NCBI RefSeq assembly: GCF_001612785.1
Contig: NZ_BDBC01000019.1
Coordinates: 62,001-126,000 of the forward strand
Direction of reading: 5' to 3'
Length of the DNA stretch: 64,000 nt
From: Nocardia beijingensis NBRC 16342
GTDB taxonomy: Bacteria > Actinomycetota > Actinomycetes > Mycobacteriales > Mycobacteriaceae
Of this stretch, positions 1 through 7,332 are shown in pieces. The notes beneath the pieces were generated by a model. It saw nothing but the letters and a program-made list of their open reading frames with translations. It did not search any database and was not told the origin of the DNA. The first letter of the stretch is position 1. Every line of letters begins with the position of its first letter. A program made the translations under genes and the position numbers.

Positions 1-1
1 C

Positions 2-562
2 ACTCCGGTGGTCGCCTGGTGGCCGCGCGGAGCGCCGGAGTTCCCGTCCAAGGATTCGGTCGGCCGTCTCGCGGGCCGCCGCATCACCGACGCCACGTTC
101 GCCGCCGATCCCCAGGCGGCGATCAAGAAGCGGCTGCGGTCCTATGCCAGCGGCGACACCGATCTGGCGTGGAGCCGGATCACCTACTGGCGGGCTCTGC
201 TGGCGTCGGCCATGGACGAGCCGCCGTTCGAGCCGGTGGATTCGGTGACGGTCTCCGGGCTGCGCGACGAGCCCGCCCTGGACATGCTGGCCGGCTGGCT
301 GGCCGCCCGGCTGGATTGTCCCGTGCGCAGGCGCACCGGCCCGCTGCGGGTGGAGCTGCATCGGCCCACCGTCTCCATCGCGATCGAACGACCGCAGACC
401 GGGCGCACCGCCACGCTGACCCGCACCGGCGAACCGGTGCAGCGCATCGCGCTGGCGCGCAGGGAGACTCGGGACTGCCTCGCCGAGGATCTGCGCAGGT
501 TGGACGCGGACGAGATCTACGCCGAGGCGCTGGCCGGAATCGAAAGGGTGATCTATGAGTGA
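2..562 (+). CDS. opcA: Glucose-6-phosphate dehydrogenase assembly protein OpcA, 3' part
   Basis: The reading frame is open from the left window edge, so only the C-terminal 186 residues are present. OpcA is the actinobacterial factor needed for full activity of glucose-6-phosphate dehydrogenase, the first enzyme of the oxidative pentose phosphate pathway, and is encoded between zwf and pgl. Assignment rests on the position directly before pgl and on the typical C-terminal part, with the WWPRGAPEFPSKD stretch near the edge and the ARRETRDCLAEDLRRLD stretch near the end. The stop overlaps the pgl start by 8 bases, which implies translational coupling. No catalytic residues are known for the family. 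The start lies outside the window. Confidence 0.9.
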   Translation, partial: TPVVAWWPRGAPEFPSKDSVGRLAGRRITDATFAADPQAAIKKRLRSYASGDTDLAWSRITYWRALLASAMDEPPFEPVDSVTVSGLRDEPALDMLAGWLAARLDCPVRRRTGPLRVELHRPTVSIAIERPQTGRTATLTRTGEPVQRIALARRETRDCLAEDLRRLDADEIYAEALAGIERVIYE

Positions 563-1310
563 GCACACCGATTCGCCGTTCCCCAGCGACACCGTCGAGG
601 TGCATCTCGACACCGAGTCGCTGGTGGCCGCCGCGGCGGCCCGCTTCGTCTCGGTCGTCGTGGCCGCTCAGGCCGAGCGCGGTTCGGCGTCGGTGGTGCT
701 GACCGGCGGCGGCACCGGCATCGCCCTGCTCGAGCAGGTGCGCAAGGCGCCTGGTGACATCGACTGGTCCCGGGTCGAGGTGTTCTGGGGCGACGAGCGT
801 TTCGTGCCCGCGAACGATCCCGAGCGCAACGACCTGCAAGCCAGGCAGGCGCTGCTCGACCACGTGCCGGTGGATCCGGCGCGCGTGCACCCGGTGGCCG
901 TGTCCGACGGCGAGTACCCCGATCCGGTGGAGGCCGCCGCCGAGTACTCCGCCGCGGTGCACGCCCACCTCACCGAACACGGCGCGTTCGATCTGCACCT
1001 GCTCGGCATGGGCGGCGAGGGTCACGTGAATTCGCTGTTCCCGGATACCGACGCGGTGCGGGAAGCGCACGAACTCGTCGTCGCCGTGACGAATTCGCCG
1101 AAGCCGCCGCCGGTGCGGGTGACGTTGACCCTGCCCGCGGTGCGCCGCAGCAGGCACGTCGTGCTGGTGGTCGGCGGCGCGGCGAAGGCCGAGGCGGTCG
1201 CCGCGGCCATCGGCGGCGCGGACCCGGTGGACGTGCCCGCGGCGGGCGCGACGGGCATCGACTCCACCACCTGGCTGCTCGATCAGGAGGCCGCGTCCGC
1301 CCTGCGCTGA
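555..1310 (+). CDS. pgl: 6-phosphogluconolactonase
   Basis: Hydrolyses 6-phosphogluconolactone to 6-phosphogluconate, the second step of the oxidative pentose phosphate pathway in the cytoplasm. The 251 residues match the usual size of the SOL/DevB family. Visible family motifs in order are LTGGGTG, the WGDERFVP block, LLGMGGEGHVNSLFP and the late SPKPPPVRVTLTLP block. The ATG at 555 overlaps the end of opcA, as expected for the conserved opcA-pgl pair, and the gene ends the pentose phosphate run. The next gene is unrelated. In M. tuberculosis ppc and secG would follow; here they do not. Confidence 0.96.
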   Translation: MSEHTDSPFPSDTVEVHLDTESLVAAAAARFVSVVVAAQAERGSASVVLTGGGTGIALLEQVRKAPGDIDWSRVEVFWGDERFVPANDPERNDLQARQALLDHVPVDPARVHPVAVSDGEYPDPVEAAAEYSAAVHAHLTEHGAFDLHLLGMGGEGHVNSLFPDTDAVREAHELVVAVTNSPKPPPVRVTLTLPAVRRSRHVVLVVGGAAKAEAVAAAIGGADPVDVPAAGATGIDSTTWLLDQEAASALR

Positions 1311-1416
1311 GCGACTGTCCGCCACCTCGTAAATCCACCTGTCAGCAACCCCGGTTTTCGTAAGAACACCGTCGGATATCCCCGCCGAGCGGCGGAGTTT
1401 ACGAGATGATCGGTCG

Positions 1417-3732
1417 GTGACCGATCAGGCAGTCGAGCTGGACGAGCGGTTCCGTGCCGCCGTCGCCGCACTCGCGCCGTACCCCGGCCGCGCGGCGGAT
1501 CAGCCGATCGCACCGGGCGCGGCGATCACCGGCGCGGCATGCCTCGAGTTGTTCGAAGCACAGGCGACGAGCAGGCATCTCGATTTCGCGGCCCGCCGCC
1601 TCGGTGCTGCCCGGCAGGGCTACTACAGCATCGGATCGTCCGGCCACGAGGGCAATGCCGCTCTGGCGGCCGCACTGCGGGTCACCGATCCCGCCCTGTT
1701 GCATTACCGGTCGGGAGCGTTCTTCGTGCACCGGGCCCGGCGCGTGCCGGGGCTCGATCCCATCCGGGACGTCCTGCTCGGGGTGGTGGCCGCGGCGGCG
1801 GACCCGATCTCCGGTGGGCGGCACAAGGTGTTCGGCAGCGCCGCCGCCGACGTCATCCCGCAGACCTCGACCATCGCCTCACACCTCCCACGCGCCGTCG
1901 GGCTGGCGTTCGCGATCGATCGCGCGGCCCGGCTCGATGTCCCCTGTCCCTGGCCCGCCGACTCGGTCGTGGTGTGCAGTTTCGGCGACGCGTCGGCCAA
2001 TCACTCCACCGCGGCCGGGGCGATCAACGCCGCGATCCACACCGCCCGGCAGGGCGTCGCCATGCCGATCCTGTTCGTCTGCGAGGACAACGGCATCGGG
2101 ATCAGCGTTCCCACCCCAGCGGAGTGGATTCGGCAGGCGTACGGCAGCCGCCCCGGCCTGGCCTGGTTCTCCGCGGACGGTTGCGCCGCCGTCGACGCGC
2201 TGACCACCGCGAACACCGCGGCGCGGTGGGTGCGGGAGCGCCGTGCGCCCGCGTTCTTGCACCTGCGGACCGTGCGTCTGCTCGGTCACGCGGGATCCGA
2301 CGTCGAGACCGCCTACCGCCGCCCCGCCGAGATCGCCGCCGACCTCGCCCGCGATCCGGTCCTGGCCACCGCACGGCTGCTGATCGAGTCCGGCGTGGCC
2401 ACGCCCGCCGACGTGCTCGACCGCTATGCCGCCATCGGCCGCCGGGTCGCCACCGTCGCCGAACTCGTCTCGACGGAACCGAAACTCGCCTCGGCGGCGG
2501 CCGTGCTGGCCCCGATCGCCCGCGCCCGCCCGGCGCTCGTGCGCGCCGACGCGCTCCGACCCGGCCCGTTCCCCCGCGACCAGCGCGAACACGCGGACAC
2601 ACCGGAGGCGATCATCGGCGTCGGCGCGTCACGCCGGAACGGCGCGGCCCGCACCGAGCCGATGACCATGGCGCAGGCGATCAACGACACCCTCGCGAGT
2701 CTGCTGGCACGCGATCGCGACGTGCTCGTCTTCGGGGAAGACGTCGGCCGCAAGGGCGGCGTGTACGGCGTGACCAAAGGTTTGCAGAAGGCGTTCGGCG
2801 CGCGCCGGGTGTTCGACACCCTGCTGGACGAACAGAGCGTCCTCGGCACCGCGTTGGGCACGGCACTCGCCGGGTTCGTGCCGATTCCGGAGATCCAGTA
2901 CCTCGCCTACCTGCACAACGCCGCCGACCAGATCCGCGGCGAGGCGGCCACGCTGTCGTTCTTCTCCGACGGCCGCTACCGCAATCCGATGGTGGTGCGG
3001 ATCGCCGGATACGCCTACCAGAAGGGTTTCGGCGGCCACTTCCACAACGACAACTCGGTGGCCGCGCTGCGTGACATCCCCGGCATCGTGCTCGCCTCGC
3101 CCGCCCGCGCCGACGACGCAGCGGCGATGCTGCGCACGTGCGTGTCGGCGGCCCGCGTGGACGGCAGGGTCTGCCTGTACCTCGAGCCGATCGCGCTGTA
3201 TCACACCCGCGACCTGCATCGTCCCGGCGACGACGAATGGCTGGCGTGCCCGTCCGCGGCCGGGGACGCCGCGATCGGCCGCGCCCGCGTCTACGGTGAC
3301 GGCGCCGATCTGACCTTGGTCGGCTTCGCCAACGGGGTGCCGATGAGCCTGCGCGCGGCGCGGCGTCTGGCCCGGCACGGCATCGACGCGCGCGTGCTCG
3401 ACCTACGCTGGCTCGCTCCCCTGCCGGTGGACGATCTGCTGCGCCACGCGCGCGCGACCGGGCGGGTCCTCGTGGCGGACGAGACCCGCCGCAGCGGGGG
3501 TGTGTCGGAGGCCGTGTGCGCCGCGCTGGTGGATGCCGGTTTCACCGGCCGCCTGGCGCGTGTGACCAGCGAGGACAGTTTCGTGCCTCTGGGTCCGGCC
3601 GCCGCGACGGTGCTGCTCGACGAGGACCGGATCGAAGCCGCGGCGCTGCGCCTGCTGAGCGAGGCGACCGGCGCACGACCGCGGCGCGCCGAAGCCCCGC
3701 ATTCCGCGGAACTCGATTCGGCCGGGGAATAG
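1417..3732 (+). CDS. Thiamine-diphosphate 2-oxoacid dehydrogenase, fused E1 alpha-beta chains
   Basis: A single 771-residue chain combines both subunits of an E1 dehydrogenase that decarboxylates a 2-oxoacid with thiamine diphosphate and passes the acyl group to an E2 lipoyl carrier. Residues about 1-370 are the alpha part, with the ThDP-binding stretch starting GDASANHSTAAGAIN and the following CEDNGIGIS. Residues about 410-745 are the beta part, beginning EPMTMAQAINDTLA, with the FGEDVGRKGGVYGVT block and a transketolase C-terminal domain (VLDLRWLAPLP). Branched-chain 2-oxoacid dehydrogenase is the nearest familiar type, but the substrate is not certain. There is no E2 or E3 gene beside it, so it must borrow partners from elsewhere. 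The GTG start has no clear ribosome binding site. Confidence 0.85.
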   Translation: MTDQAVELDERFRAAVAALAPYPGRAADQPIAPGAAITGAACLELFEAQATSRHLDFAARRLGAARQGYYSIGSSGHEGNAALAAALRVTDPALLHYRSGAFFVHRARRVPGLDPIRDVLLGVVAAAADPISGGRHKVFGSAAADVIPQTSTIASHLPRAVGLAFAIDRAARLDVPCPWPADSVVVCSFGDASANHSTAAGAINAAIHTARQGVAMPILFVCEDNGIGISVPTPAEWIRQAYGSRPGLAWFSADGCAAVDALTTANTAARWVRERRAPAFLHLRTVRLLGHAGSDVETAYRRPAEIAADLARDPVLATARLLIESGVATPADVLDRYAAIGRRVATVAELVSTEPKLASAAAVLAPIARARPALVRADALRPGPFPRDQREHADTPEAIIGVGASRRNGAARTEPMTMAQAINDTLASLLARDRDVLVFGEDVGRKGGVYGVTKGLQKAFGARRVFDTLLDEQSVLGTALGTALAGFVPIPEIQYLAYLHNAADQIRGEAATLSFFSDGRYRNPMVVRIAGYAYQKGFGGHFHNDNSVAALRDIPGIVLASPARADDAAAMLRTCVSAARVDGRVCLYLEPIALYHTRDLHRPGDDEWLACPSAAGDAAIGRARVYGDGADLTLVGFANGVPMSLRAARRLARHGIDARVLDLRWLAPLPVDDLLRHARATGRVLVADETRRSGGVSEAVCAALVDAGFTGRLARVTSEDSFVPLGPAAATVLLDEDRIEAAALRLLSEATGARPRRAEAPHSAELDSAGE

Positions 3733-3780
3733 TGGAAATACAGTGAGCACGACGGTGACCAGCAGCGGAAAGGACTCGCG

Positions 3781-4260
3781 ATGACCACGATGTCCATGCT
3801 CGGCGAGGTGCGACCGGAGCACGAGCACACGGCCGACGGCGACCTGGTGCTTCTGCACTACCTGCGGTCGTTCCACAAGCCCGTGCTGGAGGTGTGGTCG
3901 GCGGCCACCGAACGCGGCCAGCTCGCCCGCTGGCTCGGCGCGGTCTCCGGCGGCAACGGCAACCTGACCATCGATCTGTTCGACGGTCCCGTGTCCGGTC
4001 CGGTCGCGGTGCGCGTCGACCACTGCCAGGCGCCGCACGAATTGGTCGTGCACGTCGACGGCTGCCTGCTGGAAGTCCGGATGACCCAGGTCGGCGTGGT
4101 CACCACCGTGGAGCTGACCCGCCGTCATGTCTCCCCCGCCGACGCGGGCGTCATCGGCCCGCGCTGGCAGTACCTGCTCGACCGCCTCACCGCCTACCTC
4201 GACTATCAACCGCTGCCGCGCTGGTCGGACTATCCGAAGCTGGCCGGGGAATACCGCTAG
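3781..4260 (+). CDS. SRPBCC (AHSA1/START-like) family protein
   Basis: This 159-residue protein has the layout of the SRPBCC helix-grip fold: an N-terminal strand (LVLLHYLRSFHKPVLEVWSA), a helix with RGQLARWLGAV, alternating strands, and a long C-terminal helix (GPRWQYLLDRLTAYLDY). Such proteins bind hydrophobic ligands or act as Aha1-like cochaperones; the ligand cannot be told from sequence. It lies 48 bases after the E1 fusion gene in the same direction, with a purine-rich AAAGGA site before the ATG, so the two may share a transcript. It ends 8 bases before the convergent next gene. Confidence 0.75.
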   Translation: MTTMSMLGEVRPEHEHTADGDLVLLHYLRSFHKPVLEVWSAATERGQLARWLGAVSGGNGNLTIDLFDGPVSGPVAVRVDHCQAPHELVVHVDGCLLEVRMTQVGVVTTVELTRRHVSPADAGVIGPRWQYLLDRLTAYLDYQPLPRWSDYPKLAGEYR

Positions 4261-4268
4261 GCCCGCGG

Positions 4269-4871
4269 TCAGTAGAAGAATCCGGCGACACCCCAGCCGG
4301 GACGCGCCTGCGCCTCCCGGATCCACGCCACGCAGGACTCGATGGCGGCGAGCACCTCGTGATCCACCTCCTCGCGTTGCGGTGGCGTGGTCGACTCCCA
4401 TTGCACCAGCGCTTCCGCGCACTGCTCCGGCGTCCACTCGCCGTAGCCGGGCAATTCGTCCGGCTGCGGCAGCGACGGCGGCAGCGAGTGGTACATGAAC
4501 GACCGGACACTGACCGCTTTGATGCCGAGCGTGGCCAGCCCGTCGTCGACGTGGTCGAGCCAGCGGCCCCGGAACGCCGAGAAGTAGCGATTGTCCACGA
4601 ACCGGCCGTAGAACTGGCAGATCGTCTGGAAGGCGTAGCCGTACTGGAAACCGTAGGCGGGGTCGAACGGGCCGCCGTCGATGACGGCGCGCACCGCCTC
4701 GTAGCGGGTGGGCGCGCCGGCCGCGATCTCCTCGGCGAACCAGTCGTCGTCATGGGTGAGCTGGGCTTTGAACCGGCCGCCGATCATCCGCCGGAGCTTG
4801 TCGTCCCCTGACCCGATGGCGCCCTTGATCCGGTCCAGCTCGACGACGTAGATGCTCAGGCCATAACTCAT
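4269..4871 (-). CDS. Hypothetical protein, DUF7691-like
   Basis: A 200-residue soluble protein with no signal peptide or membrane segment. The start MSYGLSIYVVELDRIKGAIG and the conserved GYAFQTICQFYG and LPGYGEWTPEQC stretches recall a family of uncharacterised actinobacterial proteins (DUF7691 in my recollection). No catalytic motif can be named. It is convergent with the SRPBCC gene, with stops 8 bases apart, and is divided from the upstream hydrolase by about 60 bases in the same direction. The function is unknown. Confidence 0.7.
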   Translation of the reverse strand: MSYGLSIYVVELDRIKGAIGSGDDKLRRMIGGRFKAQLTHDDDWFAEEIAAGAPTRYEAVRAVIDGGPFDPAYGFQYGYAFQTICQFYGRFVDNRYFSAFRGRWLDHVDDGLATLGIKAVSVRSFMYHSLPPSLPQPDELPGYGEWTPEQCAEALVQWESTTPPQREEVDHEVLAAIESCVAWIREAQARPGWGVAGFFY

Positions 4872-4932
4872 TCACCGAACAGTAGCGGTGCCCACCGACA
4901 TCGAACGCGCCTGAGCCCGACGATGATTCGGT

Positions 4933-5910
4933 TCAGGCCGGATGCGCGGCCAGATGGGCCAGATGAGCGGTGAGCAACGCGTTCACCTGCTCGGTCCGTT
5001 CCAACTGGACGAGGTGGCCCGCGTCGGCGATCTCGGTCACCGCGCGCAGGTCGGCGACGTGCGCGCGCATCGTGGCGAGCGGATCGCGGCCGCTGAAACC
5101 TTCCATGTCGGGATCTCGGTCGCCGTACAGGAAGTAGGCGGGCACAGTGACTTTCGCGTCCGCGTAGTCGGCGGTGAGTTCCCAGTTGCGATCGAGGTTG
5201 CGGTACCAGTTCAATCCGCCGGTGAACCCGGTTCGCTCGAAATCCTCGGCCAGCACGTCCAATTCGTCCGCGCCGAGCCAGCGCCACGGCAGCGCGGGGG
5301 CCTGCGGCAGCACGTCGAGGTAGCCGGTGCCCTCGGCGGGGAAACGCCAGGTGTCGAGGTAGTGATAGTCGGCGCTGAGCGCGTGGTACACGCGGGCGAG
5401 GAACTCCCGTGGCCGCGCGCCGAGTTCCGCGTCCGCCACGCCGGGAGTCTGGAAGTAGTGCAAGTGCAGGAAGTGCCGAGCCGCCGCCTTGGCCCACAGC
5501 TGCGACGGAGCGCGCGGCGGACGCGGCGCGAACGGATTGTTCAGGACGACCACCCCGCGCACCCGCTCCGGCGCGCGCAACGCCAGTTCCCATACCAGGG
5601 CCGCACCGAAGTCCAAGCCGACGAACACCGCCTGCTGCGCGCCGATGTCGTCGAGCAGGGCGAGCAGATCACCGCAGACCGCGCGATTGGTGTACGCCTC
5701 CGGGTCGGCCGGGATATCGGTGCGCCCGTAACCCCGCAGGTCCGGCGCGATGGCACGGTATCCGGCCGCCGCGACCGCGGGAAGCTGACGGTGCCAGATG
5801 TACCAGGTGTGCGGGAAGCCGTGGCAGAAGACCACCGGCTGCCCGGCTCCCTGCTCGGCGACGTGCATTCGCACGCCGCCGGTCGTCACGAACCGATGCG
5901 TCAGCTCCAC
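4933..5910 (-). CDS. Alpha/beta hydrolase, epoxide hydrolase type
   Basis: A 325-residue alpha/beta hydrolase. It shows the oxyanion-hole HGFP motif near residue 34, the DLRGYGRTD strand turn and a nucleophile elbow GLDFGA in which aspartate takes the nucleophile position, as in epoxide hydrolases and haloalkane dehalogenases. The late ADAGHLVQLE supplies the catalytic histidine. I placed the start at the GTG at 5910 because GGGAGG lies 5 bases upstream; an in-frame GTG at 5931 would touch the predicted operator and lacks such a site. It is divergent from the SDR gene and probably shares its control region. The substrate is unknown. Confidence 0.85.
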   Translation of the reverse strand: MELTHRFVTTGGVRMHVAEQGAGQPVVFCHGFPHTWYIWHRQLPAVAAAGYRAIAPDLRGYGRTDIPADPEAYTNRAVCGDLLALLDDIGAQQAVFVGLDFGAALVWELALRAPERVRGVVVLNNPFAPRPPRAPSQLWAKAAARHFLHLHYFQTPGVADAELGARPREFLARVYHALSADYHYLDTWRFPAEGTGYLDVLPQAPALPWRWLGADELDVLAEDFERTGFTGGLNWYRNLDRNWELTADYADAKVTVPAYFLYGDRDPDMEGFSGRDPLATMRAHVADLRAVTEIADAGHLVQLERTEQVNALLTAHLAHLAAHPA

Positions 5911-5931
5911 TCGGACCTCCCAGCGATACAC

Positions 5932-5957
5932 TAGAACACGTTATCGTTTCACGGTAA
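5932..5957. promoter_or_regulatory. KstR-like site and overlapping dyad in a divergent control region
   Basis: The divergent spacer holds TAGAACACGTTATC at 5932-5945. It matches the KstR consensus TnnAACnnGTTnnA at every fixed base but the last. Overlapping it is a second dyad, TTATCGT-TTC-ACGGTAA at 5941-5957, with 7-base arms and one mismatch. KstR is the TetR-family repressor of cholesterol genes in mycobacteria and rhodococci. The spacer is only about 60 bases, so one bound regulator could block both promoters. Confidence 0.5.
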
Positions 5958-5969
5958 TGTTCCGGTTTC

Positions 5970-6818
5970 GTGAGCGGAATACCCGAAAGGCTCGAAGGCA
6001 AGGTCGCGGTGGTCACCGGCGCCAGCCGCGGCATCGGCAAGGGCATCGCGCTGGAACTCGGCGCGGCGGGCGCCACGGTGTTCGTCACCGGCCGCTCGAC
6101 GGCGCAGGGACGACTACCAGGCACCGTACACGCCACGGCCGCCGAAATCGATGCCGCGGGCGGGACCGGCATCCCGTTCGTGTGCGACCACCGCGACGAC
6201 GACGCGGTGGAGCGGCTGTTCGAGCTGATCCGCACCGAGCACGGCAGACTGGACGTGCTGGTGAACAACGTCTACAACTCCCCCGCCGCGGCCCGCTGGC
6301 TGGGCAAGCCGTTCTGGGAGGTCCCGCCGGAGGCATGGGACGAATCGTTCGACGTGGGCGTGCGATCCCATTATGTGGCAAGCTATTTCGCCGCTGGGCT
6401 GCTGATCGAGTCCGGCGGGCTGATCGTCAACATCTCGTCGCCGGGCGCGCGCCGGTACATGCACAACGCGGTGTACGGAGTCGCGAAATCCGCCGTCGAC
6501 CGGCTCACCGCCGACCTGGCGCAGAATCTCGCCGGCACCGAGGTCACCGTGGTCTCGCTTTGGCCGGGCATCGTGAACACCGAACTGCTGCAACTGGTTC
6601 CGGCCGATGCCGAGGGCAGGCGGCTGGTCACCCTCCCCGGCGAGGGCACCTTCGACCTCGGCGACGCGCAGACGCCGCGCTTCACCGGCCGCGCCGTCGT
6701 CGCGCTCGCCACCGACGCGGGGCGGCGCGCGCGCACCGGACTTCCCTGGCCGGTCGCCGATCTCGCCGAGTACTACGGGTTCACCGACGTCGACGGCCGC
6801 GTTCATCGCCTCGACTGA
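5970..6818 (+). CDS. Short-chain dehydrogenase/reductase, DHRS1-like
   Basis: A 282-residue classical SDR. The NAD(P)-binding motif is TGASRGIG near residues 17-24, followed by TGRS, which favours NADP(H). The NNVYN stretch stands where the NNAG motif normally lies, as in DHRS1-type enzymes. The catalytic residues are the serine in NISSPG and the YGVAK tyrosine and lysine. The C-terminus ends in an ordinary soluble tail. The gene is divergent from the epoxide-hydrolase-like gene across a control region with a KstR-like site. The start is GTG. Substrate unknown; the neighbour and the site suggest a lipid or steroid-derived alcohol or ketone (inference). Confidence 0.85.
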   Translation: MSGIPERLEGKVAVVTGASRGIGKGIALELGAAGATVFVTGRSTAQGRLPGTVHATAAEIDAAGGTGIPFVCDHRDDDAVERLFELIRTEHGRLDVLVNNVYNSPAAARWLGKPFWEVPPEAWDESFDVGVRSHYVASYFAAGLLIESGGLIVNISSPGARRYMHNAVYGVAKSAVDRLTADLAQNLAGTEVTVVSLWPGIVNTELLQLVPADAEGRRLVTLPGEGTFDLGDAQTPRFTGRAVVALATDAGRRARTGLPWPVADLAEYYGFTDVDGRVHRLD

Positions 6819-6883
6819 CGCCGGTCAGAGCACACCGAGAAAGCGCTGCACCGAACGCGGCGGGACCGGCTTCGAGCGTCAGC

Positions 6884-7057
6884 GCCGCGGCCGCGCCGCT
6901 GACCGCCGGTTACGGCGCGGGACAGATCCTGGGTCCGCTGGTGGTGGCCCCGGTGATCGGGACGAGCTATTCCGCCGCGTTCGTCATCGCCGCGATCGTG
7001 CTCGGCGCGGCGGCGCTCACGGCGGGCGCGGTGACCGCGGGGATCAGGCGAACTTGA
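6884..7057 (+). pseudogene. 3' remnant of an MFS transporter
   Basis: After the SDR stop, one frame encodes a hydrophobic tail that includes LTAGYGAGQILGPLVVAP and a last membrane helix ending in GIRRT. This is how the last two helices of a YbfB/YjiJ-type MFS transporter look. No start codon or upstream transporter sequence precedes it; the frame upstream is antisense noise over the SDR gene. The remnant ends inside the 3' end of the oppositely oriented secG gene, overlapping it by 14 bases. It is probably a non-functional relic left by a deletion. Confidence 0.6.
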
Positions 7058-7277
7058 TCTCCAGGCCGATGCCGAGGATGGCGATCAGCCAGATGACGCC
7101 GGTGAAGATGGTGACGCGGTCGAGGTTCTTCTCCACGACGGTGGACCCGGACAGGCTGGACTGCACGCCGCCGCCGAACAAGCTGGACAGACCTCCACCC
7201 TTGGCGCGGTGCAGCAGCACCAGCAGCACCAGCAGCACGCTGGTGATGATCAGGAGGATATCCAGGAACATCCGCAT
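7044..7277 (-). CDS. secG: Preprotein translocase subunit SecG
   Basis: A 77-residue two-helix membrane protein of the SecYEG translocon. The N-terminal helix (LDILLIITSVLLVLLVLLH) is followed by RAKGGGLSSLFGGG, the signature loop of SecG, and a second helix (VTIFTGVIWLIAILGIGL). The start at 7277 gives MRMFLDI, the normal family length; longer in-frame extensions are noise. In most actinobacteria secG directly follows tpiA; here about 4.5 kb of other genes separate the two. An MFS remnant runs into its 3' end from the other strand. Confidence 0.95.
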   Translation of the reverse strand: MRMFLDILLIITSVLLVLLVLLHRAKGGGLSSLFGGGVQSSLSGSTVVEKNLDRVTIFTGVIWLIAILGIGLEIKFA

Positions 7278-7332
7278 GCCGGACAGTGTATGCGGTCGGT
7301 GCGACGGCACCGAATCAGGCACTCGGCGGGGC

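Noticed and set aside
180..1325. Minus-strand open frame across opcA and pgl
   Set aside because: It is antisense to two conserved genes and its product is low-complexity; a shadow of GC-rich coding sequence.
1326..1405. Inverted repeat CTCGTAAA ... TTTACGAG before the E1 gene
   Set aside because: The arms are only 8 bases and 64 bases apart, so chance is likely. It could be a looping operator but the evidence is too thin.
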